Shown here: positions 7,964-11,925 of the stretch, in pieces | How positions within the stretch are numbered: position 1 is the stretch's first letter | Layout: every line of letters begins with the position of its first letter | NCBI GenBank assembly: GCA_905201565.1 | Contig: CAJKOS010000044.1 | Coordinates: forward strand, 1-11,925 | DNA: 11,925 nucleotides | Direction of reading: 5' to 3' | From: an uncultured Erysipelotrichaceae bacterium | GTDB taxonomy: Bacteria > Bacillota_I > Bacilli_A > Erysipelotrichales > Erysipelotrichaceae | Notes under the pieces: model-generated | Databases searched by the model: none | What the model was told of the DNA's origin: nothing | What the model saw: only the letters and a program-made list of their open reading frames with translations | Position numbers and translations under genes: made by a program

Positions 7964-8572
7964 TTGGCTGGGAAGAGATATGAATTTGCATATATGGAAC
8001 CATATGCTGCTATTATTGGACAGCAGGGACAGAAATCGGAGCTCGGAGAATATAAAGCAAAAACTTTCAAAGAAGCGCTGCAGAAAGATCTGAGTGGAGC
8101 TGTCATTTATACGATTGCGGATAAATTGAGATTGAAGGCATTTAAGCGACAGAAATACCAGTGTGTGAATCTGGCTGGCAGAGCGTTTAGTGCATATCTC
8201 GATGATATACCTGCAAGAATGATATGGGATGATGGAAGAACTGCAGAAGTCTTTAAGGAAGATAAACTGTATACTGAGCTGAATGAAATAACAATGCCAG
8301 GCGTTGAATATATCGATGCCCTTTTGATTCAGGCTGGTGATGTGTATTGTTTCTATGGGAATGGCATTCAGGTTGACGACGCAAATTATGAATATGAAAG
8401 ATTGCGGGTAGAACAAGAAGTATTTAAAGAGACAAAGACAGTTAAACTGTTTGGACATACCGAGAAAAAGTTCTGTCATTCAAATCCCCGCTTCAACTTC
8501 TTGGTAAAGTTAAAGAAGAGGAGGATGAACAATAGTCTGGATGCAGGCATGATTCTTGTCACACTTTTATAG
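7964..8572 (+). CDS. Orphan ORF of unknown function, start uncertain
   Basis: I do not recognise this product (202 residues from a TTG at 7964; 192 from an in-frame ATG at 7994). The frame is open back to the rlmD stop codon at 7904-7906. No transmembrane segment or clear motif is visible; the sequence is rich in Tyr, Lys and Glu (YEFAYMEPYAAIIG near the start, GDVYCFYGNGIQ near the middle) and ends with a basic patch VKLKKRR before a short hydrophobic tail. Neither start has a convincing ribosome site. Codon choice differs from neighbours: glycine is mostly GGA (about 6 of 13) and lysine slightly favours AAA, while gatB and rlmD favour GGT/GGC and AAG. This suggests recent arrival, relaxed selection or decay. 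It could be a real short gene, a slippage-controlled gene starting at 7911, or a remnant. Confidence 0.5.
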   Translation: MAGKRYEFAYMEPYAAIIGQQGQKSELGEYKAKTFKEALQKDLSGAVIYTIADKLRLKAFKRQKYQCVNLAGRAFSAYLDDIPARMIWDDGRTAEVFKEDKLYTELNEITMPGVEYIDALLIQAGDVYCFYGNGIQVDDANYEYERLRVEQEVFKETKTVKLFGHTEKKFCHSNPRFNFLVKLKKRRMNNSLDAGMILVTLL

Positions 8573-8658
8573 CAGAATAATCTGATTCAAACACACAAGC
8601 TGATATGTTTTTGTTATGTGATCTTTCTATCATTGCTGTGTCTGTAAGGAACTTATTC

Positions 8659-8728
8659 TTGAATTGCTCATATTTTGAATAGAGAATTTAGTATGCTGTG
8701 AAAATGATCGCACACCATGTTGAGGAGG
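8659..8728 (+). promoter_or_regulatory. Possible promoter and strong ribosome site for the LysR gene
   Basis: The 163-base gap after the orphan ORF is AT-rich. TTGAAT (8659-8664) and GAGAAT (8682-8687) are 17 bases apart, each four of six matches; an alternative -10 is TAGTAT (8689-8694). A strong ribosome site AGGAGG (8723-8728) lies seven bases before the ATG at 8736. I see no convincing terminator for the upstream genes in this gap. Confidence 0.4.
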
Positions 8729-8735
8729 ATATTAA

Positions 8736-9647
8736 ATGACTTTGACACAGTTGAAATATGTAGTGGAAGTAGCTGAGACAGGCACGATCAGTAAGGCTGC
8801 TGAGAATCTGTTTATCTCTCAGCCAAGTCTTACAGCTGCTATCAAAGAACTTGAAGCAGAATATGGAATAACCATTTTCACACGTACAAATAAAGGTGTA
8901 ACGCTGACTGCTGCAGGGGAGGAGTTTCTTGGTTATGCCCGACAGGTTATCAGCCAGACAAGGCTGATGGAAGCCCGCTACTTTGGTACTGCACCAGTGC
9001 GGCATCAGTTCTGTGTATCAACACAGCACTATTCATTTGCGGTGGAAGCCTTTGTTTCCCTGTTGCGGGAATATGGTGGAGAAGAATATGACTTCTGCAT
9101 TCGTGAAACACAAACTTATGAAATCATTGAGGATGTTGCCAAATTGAAGAGTGAAGTAGGTGTTCTCTACCTGAACCAGTTCAATGAAAAGGTATTGCGC
9201 AAGCTTTTCCAGGAACATGACCTCACTTTTACAAGATTGTTTATGGCAAAGCCACATGTCTTTGTGGGAAGAGAGAATCCACTGGCTAAGAAAGAGGTTG
9301 TACGTTTAGAAGATCTTGCGCCATATCCACGTCTTTCCTATGAACAGGGAGATCATAATGCATTCTACTTTTCGGAAGAAATACTGAGTACATTAGAAGC
9401 AAAGAAGAATATCATGGTCCGTGACAGGGCAACGTTGTTCAATCTTTTGATCGGATTGAATGGTTATACGATATGCAGTGGTGTGATCAATGCACAATTG
9501 AATGGTGAAAACATCATCGCTGTTCCACTGGAAGTGGATGATTATATGGAAATCGGCTATGTGACACATAAGAAAGTCGTACTTGGAAAGTTTGCGGAAT
9601 GTTATATTGAAGCTTTGAAACAGTACACGACGGACAAGGGAATATGA
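8736..9647 (+). CDS. LysR-type transcriptional regulator
   Basis: A 303-residue LysR-family regulator, the usual length. The N-terminal winged helix-turn-helix (about 1-60) is textbook: LTQLKYVVEVAETGTISKAA, then SQPSLTAAIKELE as recognition helix, and TRTNKGVTLTAAGEEFL as the wing. A linker helix (about 60-85) leads to the periplasmic-binding-protein-like effector domain (about 90-295). The ligand cannot be read from the sequence. Because the next gene, in the same direction, encodes a methionine-synthase-like enzyme, and a T-N11-A dyad stands before it, regulation of that gene in response to a sulfur amino acid or precursor is likely (inference). Most LysR genes are divergent from their targets; here both are on the same strand, so this is a variant arrangement. 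Confidence 0.95.
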   Translation: MTLTQLKYVVEVAETGTISKAAENLFISQPSLTAAIKELEAEYGITIFTRTNKGVTLTAAGEEFLGYARQVISQTRLMEARYFGTAPVRHQFCVSTQHYSFAVEAFVSLLREYGGEEYDFCIRETQTYEIIEDVAKLKSEVGVLYLNQFNEKVLRKLFQEHDLTFTRLFMAKPHVFVGRENPLAKKEVVRLEDLAPYPRLSYEQGDHNAFYFSEEILSTLEAKKNIMVRDRATLFNLLIGLNGYTICSGVINAQLNGENIIAVPLEVDDYMEIGYVTHKKVVLGKFAECYIEALKQYTTDKGI

Positions 9648-9659
9648 TCTGCTATAGTT

Positions 9660-9674
9660 TTTGCCTATGGCAAA
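9660..9674 (+). promoter_or_regulatory. Predicted LysR operator (T-N11-A dyad)
   Basis: A perfect inverted repeat, TTTGCC (9660-9665), TAT, GGCAAA (9669-9674), contains the LysR-box core T-N11-A (9661 to 9673). Its centre is about 60 bases upstream of the start predicted from the -10 box at 9715-9720, where the high-affinity LysR site normally lies. It is followed by no T run, and so is unlikely to be the lysR terminator. Confidence 0.6.
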
Positions 9675-9691
9675 GATATGGTTGTTTGTAT

Positions 9692-9720
9692 GTTACACAG
9701 AGTTCTGTACCATGTATACT
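9692..9720 (+). promoter_or_regulatory. Predicted promoter of the methionine-synthase-like gene
   Basis: GTTACA (9692-9697, four of six) and TATACT (9715-9720, five of six) are 17 bases apart. Expected start is near 9727, leaving a ~25-base leader with AGGAGG at 9739-9744, eight bases before the ATG at 9753. The poor -35 suits an activator-dependent promoter. A small dyad ACAGA-GT-TCTGT (9697-9708) lies between the boxes. The leader is too short for an S-box or T-box riboswitch. Confidence 0.6.
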
Positions 9721-9752
9721 GAAACCTGCAAAACACACAGGAGGAATATTCT

Positions 9753-10868
9753 ATGAATAAGGTAACACCATTTCGTTATGATTATGTGGGCAGCTTCCTT
9801 CGCCCTGCTGAACTGAAAAAAGCCCGTGCTGACCATGAAGCAGGTGTCATAACTGCTGAAGAGCTCAAAGCAGTAGAAGATACATGTATCAGAGAACTAG
9901 TCGCAAAGCAGAAAGAAGCAGGCTATCATGTGATTACTGATGGTGAGTTCCGCCGCTCCGCATGGCATCTTGATTTCATGTGGGGATTTGATGGCATTGA
10001 TCATAAGAAGACTGAGACAGGTCTTCCTTTCCATGGGGAAGCCGCAATGCTCGATGATACATATCTGACCGGTAAAATCCGCCTCTCTGGTGAACATCCA
10101 TTTGTGGATCATTATCGGTTTGTCAAAGCACTGGAAGATGAAACAACTGTCGCAAAGCAGACAATTCCTTCTCCTGCCCAGACCCTTGCCCAGTTCTGGA
10201 TGCCTTTTGGAAGAAGTGTTACAGAGAAGTATTATTCTGATGTAAATGAACTGGTTTCTGATATTGCGGAAGCATATATTGCAGTATTGCATCAGCTATA
10301 TGAAGCAGGCTGTCGTAATGTGCAGTTTGATGACTGCACATGGGGCATGATGGCAGATAAGACAGGTCATCTTGCCTATGGCACTACACAAGAAGGATTG
10401 ATTGAAGTACAGAAGATGCATAAAGATATCAATAACCGTGTTATTGCCGGAGCACCGGAAGGTATGGTTATCAATACCCATGTGTGCCGTGGCAACTTCC
10501 ATTCCACCTATGCAAACAGTGGTGCCTATGATCCTGTTGCGGATATTCTCTTTGGTGAAGAAAACGTTAATGCCTATTACCTGGAATTTGATGATGAGCG
10601 TTCTGGTGGATTTGAATGTCTTTCCAAAGTCTCTGGTGATAAGAAGGTTGTACTTGGTCTCATCACGACAAAGAGTCCAGTGCTTGAGGATAAAGCAACG
10701 GTTATTGCTAGAATTCATGAGGCAGAGAAATATATTCCTCTTGATCGTCTCTACCTCAGTCCACAGTGTGGCTTTGCGTCCTGTGAGATTGGAAACAAAC
10801 TCACTGAAGAGGAGCAGTGGGCAAAGCTGAAGCTGGTAAGAGAAATTGCGGAAGAAGTCTGGAAGTGA
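9753..10868 (+). CDS. Cobalamin-independent methionine synthase-like protein (YxjG/YxjH type)
   Basis: Related to the catalytic C-terminal half of MetE, which moves a methyl group from a folate donor to homocysteine to form methionine. The 371 residues match the single-barrel YxjG/YxjH group rather than full MetE (~750), lacking the N-terminal barrel. Zinc ligands are visible: H243 and C245 in NTHVCRGNF, E278 in YYLEFDDERSG and C339 in SPQCGF. The spacing from E278 to C339 (61) equals E. coli MetE E665 to C726. Substrate-binding features include YVGSFLRP (11-18), TDGEFRR (62-68) and QFDDCTW (191-197). The methyl donor is not certain: short MetE-like proteins may use other donors or a corrinoid partner. 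The gene is monocistronic, with its own promoter region, a LysR gene upstream and a terminator downstream. Confidence 0.93.
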   Translation: MNKVTPFRYDYVGSFLRPAELKKARADHEAGVITAEELKAVEDTCIRELVAKQKEAGYHVITDGEFRRSAWHLDFMWGFDGIDHKKTETGLPFHGEAAMLDDTYLTGKIRLSGEHPFVDHYRFVKALEDETTVAKQTIPSPAQTLAQFWMPFGRSVTEKYYSDVNELVSDIAEAYIAVLHQLYEAGCRNVQFDDCTWGMMADKTGHLAYGTTQEGLIEVQKMHKDINNRVIAGAPEGMVINTHVCRGNFHSTYANSGAYDPVADILFGEENVNAYYLEFDDERSGGFECLSKVSGDKKVVLGLITTKSPVLEDKATVIARIHEAEKYIPLDRLYLSPQCGFASCEIGNKLTEEEQWAKLKLVREIAEEVWK

Positions 10869-10878
10869 ATTTGTATAC

Positions 10879-10908
10879 ATCCCCTGATAGAAATGTCAGG
10901 GGATTTTT
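10879..10908 (+). terminator. Intrinsic terminator after the methionine-synthase-like gene
   Basis: Nine-base-pair stem ATCCCCTGA (10879-10887) with TCAGGGGAT (10896-10904), an eight-base loop, and five T (10904-10908). It starts 10 bases after the stop codon. Confidence 0.9.
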
Positions 10909-10938
10909 GTGAAGTGTGTTTCTGGGTATGGATACATC

Positions 10939-10976
10939 TGTTATACTGAAATTAGTAATTCATAGAGACAAAGGAG
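10939..10976 (+). promoter_or_regulatory. Predicted extended -10 promoter and ribosome site for the AIM24-family gene
   Basis: TGTTATACT (10939-10947) is an extended -10 element. No good -35 is found 16-18 bases upstream (around 10919), which extended -10 promoters tolerate. AAAGGAG (10970-10976) lies six bases before the ATG at 10983. Confidence 0.6.
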
Positions 10977-10982
10977 ATCATC

Positions 10983-11798
10983 ATGAGTATCAAAATTAAT
11001 GGATTGTTCAACGATCCGGATTACAGCGTCAAAGATTCAAAAGGTATTTTTACAGTGGTGGAGTATGTACAGGATCTGACGGTATCCCCAGATACTGCTA
11101 TGCGCGAGTATTTCATGTCCAAGATGGGTGTAAGGCGCAAACAGGTAGTATGTCAATTAGATGGCAGAGTTGGTGTGACCATGCAGGCGGGTGCCATGCA
11201 ATGGATGGCAGGTGATGTCCATGCGACAACCGGTATCAAGGGTGCTGGTGATTTGCTTGGCAAACTTGTTAAAAGTGCTGTTACCGATGAGTCCGCAATC
11301 AAGCCAGAGTACAAAGGCAGAGGCGTTGTCTGCCTTGAACCGACGTATAAGTTTATTCTTTTGGAACAGGTAGAAGACTGGGCAAATGGTCTTGTTGTAC
11401 AGGATGGTATGTATCTTGCCTCAGAGAATACGGTTAGACTTTCTGTGCAGTCGAGAAAATCGTTGTCTTCTGCTGTTGCAGGTAATGAAGGGTTGTTCAA
11501 CCTCAAGCTGAAAGGTGCAGGAACGGTAGTATTGGAATCCAATGTTATCCGTGAACAGCTGATAGAAGTTGAACTGGAAGATGATGTTCTCAAAATTGAT
11601 GGAAACCAGGCAATCTGCTGGTCAGGAAGTCTTGATTTTACGGTTGAAAGATCAGGTAAATCATTGCTTGGCTCTGCAGTATCTGGTGAAGGTCTTGTCA
11701 ATGTGTACAGAGGAACAGGTAAAGTGCTGCTCAGTCCATTGGATGATTCCTCTTCTCTCTATACGGCAACACATACAAAGAATGTCAAGAATGAATGA
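10983..11798 (+). CDS. AIM24 family protein
   Basis: A 271-residue protein resembling the AIM24 (DUF124) family, whose yeast member is a mitochondrial protein and whose bacterial members have no settled biochemical role. The sequence is a run of short beta strands separated by glycines: GVTMQAGAMQWMAGDVHATTG (about 64-84), LFNLKLKGAGTVVLES (about 170-185), then ICWSGSLDFTVERS and GEGLVNVYRGTGKVLLSPL near the end. The paired pattern of QAGAMQWMAGDV, GEGLVNVYRGTGKV and similar repeats is characteristic of the family's beta-barrel fold. No signal peptide or membrane segment is seen, so it is probably cytoplasmic. It stands alone between two terminators. Family call is from pattern recognition; function is unknown. 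Confidence 0.85.
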   Translation: MSIKINGLFNDPDYSVKDSKGIFTVVEYVQDLTVSPDTAMREYFMSKMGVRRKQVVCQLDGRVGVTMQAGAMQWMAGDVHATTGIKGAGDLLGKLVKSAVTDESAIKPEYKGRGVVCLEPTYKFILLEQVEDWANGLVVQDGMYLASENTVRLSVQSRKSLSSAVAGNEGLFNLKLKGAGTVVLESNVIREQLIEVELEDDVLKIDGNQAICWSGSLDFTVERSGKSLLGSAVSGEGLVNVYRGTGKVLLSPLDDSSSLYTATHTKNVKNE

Positions 11799-11839
11799 TA
11801 AAGCTTTTCCTGAAGTGACAGGATAACGTAGAGATACTG

Positions 11840-11873
11840 ACAAGCCTGGTTGTCTTTCAATCCGGCTTGTTTT
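11840..11873 (+). terminator. Probable intrinsic terminator after the AIM24-family gene
   Basis: ACAAGCC (11840-11846) pairs with GGCTTGT (11864-11870), with a further GG/CC pair inside after one bulged base, and a short T run (11870-11873). It begins 41 bases after the stop codon. The large loop and short T run make it weaker than the other two terminators in the window. Confidence 0.6.
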
Positions 11874-11894
11874 ATCTAAAACCCCAGCAGAATA

Positions 11895-11917
11895 CTCCCA
11901 CCTCTACAGGTGGTGAG
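11895..11917 (+). mobile_element. Possible IS200/IS605-type end hairpin at the window edge
   Basis: CTC plus CCACCT (11895-11903), a CTAC loop, then AGGTGG (11908-11913), one unpaired T (11914) and GAG (11915-11917) form a nine-base-pair stem with a single T bulge in the 3' arm. This matches the geometry of the end hairpins recognised by TnpA of IS200/IS605 elements. Neither strand has a T run after it, so it is not a standard terminator. If correct, the element would extend to the right beyond the window. No transposase or TnpB sequence is visible here. Confidence 0.35.
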
Positions 11918-11925
11918 ATTAATGC

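Noticed and set aside
7911..8093. 60-residue frame from the ATG at 7911 as a separate small protein
   Set aside because: The ribosome site is weak and the second half overlaps the longer orphan frame. It is better treated as the out-of-phase start discussed under the A8 run.
7961..8479. A 172-codon open frame on the - strand opposite the orphan ORF
   Set aside because: The composition (Phe, Ile, Ser, Cys, His-rich) looks like an antisense shadow and no ribosome site or motif supports it. Since the + strand ORF is itself uncertain, this cannot be excluded absolutely.
9727..9752. Riboswitch (S-box or T-box) before the methionine-synthase-like gene
   Set aside because: The whole intergenic gap is 105 bases with a predicted leader of about 25, too short, and no anti-terminator/terminator pair is present before the start codon.
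11808..11823. TCCTG/CAGGA hairpin just after the AIM24-family gene
   Set aside because: Five base pairs with no T run after it; the hairpin at 11840-11873 is a better terminator.

Overview
The window reads as a stretch of chromosome from a low-to-mid GC Firmicute. Protein style (an NAD-dependent ligase with a SWKLDG active site, a GatA with TGDS at the nucleophile instead of TGGS, an RlmCD-type methyltransferase) and gene order point to the Erysipelotrichia or a near relative. That placement is inferred from motifs and synteny; no 16S rRNA or other decisive marker is present. All genes I accept lie on the + strand. No stretch of more than about 170 bases between genes is empty of a plausible function. 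I see no tRNA, rRNA or CRISPR array.

Bases 1-7906 are a conserved housekeeping block: the 3' end of pcrA (helicase), ligA (NAD-dependent DNA ligase), gatC-gatA-gatB (the amidotransferase that makes Gln-tRNA(Gln) and/or Asn-tRNA(Asn)), a one-pass membrane protein of unknown function, and an rRNA m5U methyltransferase (rlmD/rlmCD family). The same order pcrA-ligA...gatCAB...rlmCD is known in Bacillus, so this is ancient Firmicute synteny. Within it, pcrA/ligA overlap by one base, gatC/gatA by one base, and gatA/gatB overlap or abut depending on start choice. A good sigma-A-type promoter sits between ligA and gatC. A strong intrinsic terminator separates the membrane protein from rlmD.

Bases 7907-8735 hold an orphan ORF whose codon use differs from its neighbours. 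Its start is unclear: an ATG followed directly by a run of eight A lies just downstream of rlmD, one base out of phase with the long frame. This is the most plausible foreign or decaying gene in the window, or a slippage-controlled one.

Bases 8736-10908 look like a self-contained methionine-metabolism pair: a LysR-type regulator followed by a cobalamin-independent methionine-synthase-like enzyme (YxjG/YxjH type). The gap between them carries a perfect T-N11-A dyad about 60 bases upstream of the expected transcription start, which is where a LysR protein normally binds its target. The enzyme gene ends in a clear terminator.

Bases 10909-11873 hold a monocistronic AIM24-family gene with its own extended -10 promoter and a probable terminator. 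The last 30 bases contain a stem-loop with a single unpaired T in its 3' arm. That geometry resembles the end hairpins of IS200/IS605 elements, so the window may stop just inside such an element. No clearly new multi-gene system was found. The best leads are the orphan ORF with its A8 run, the edge hairpin and the unknown membrane protein.
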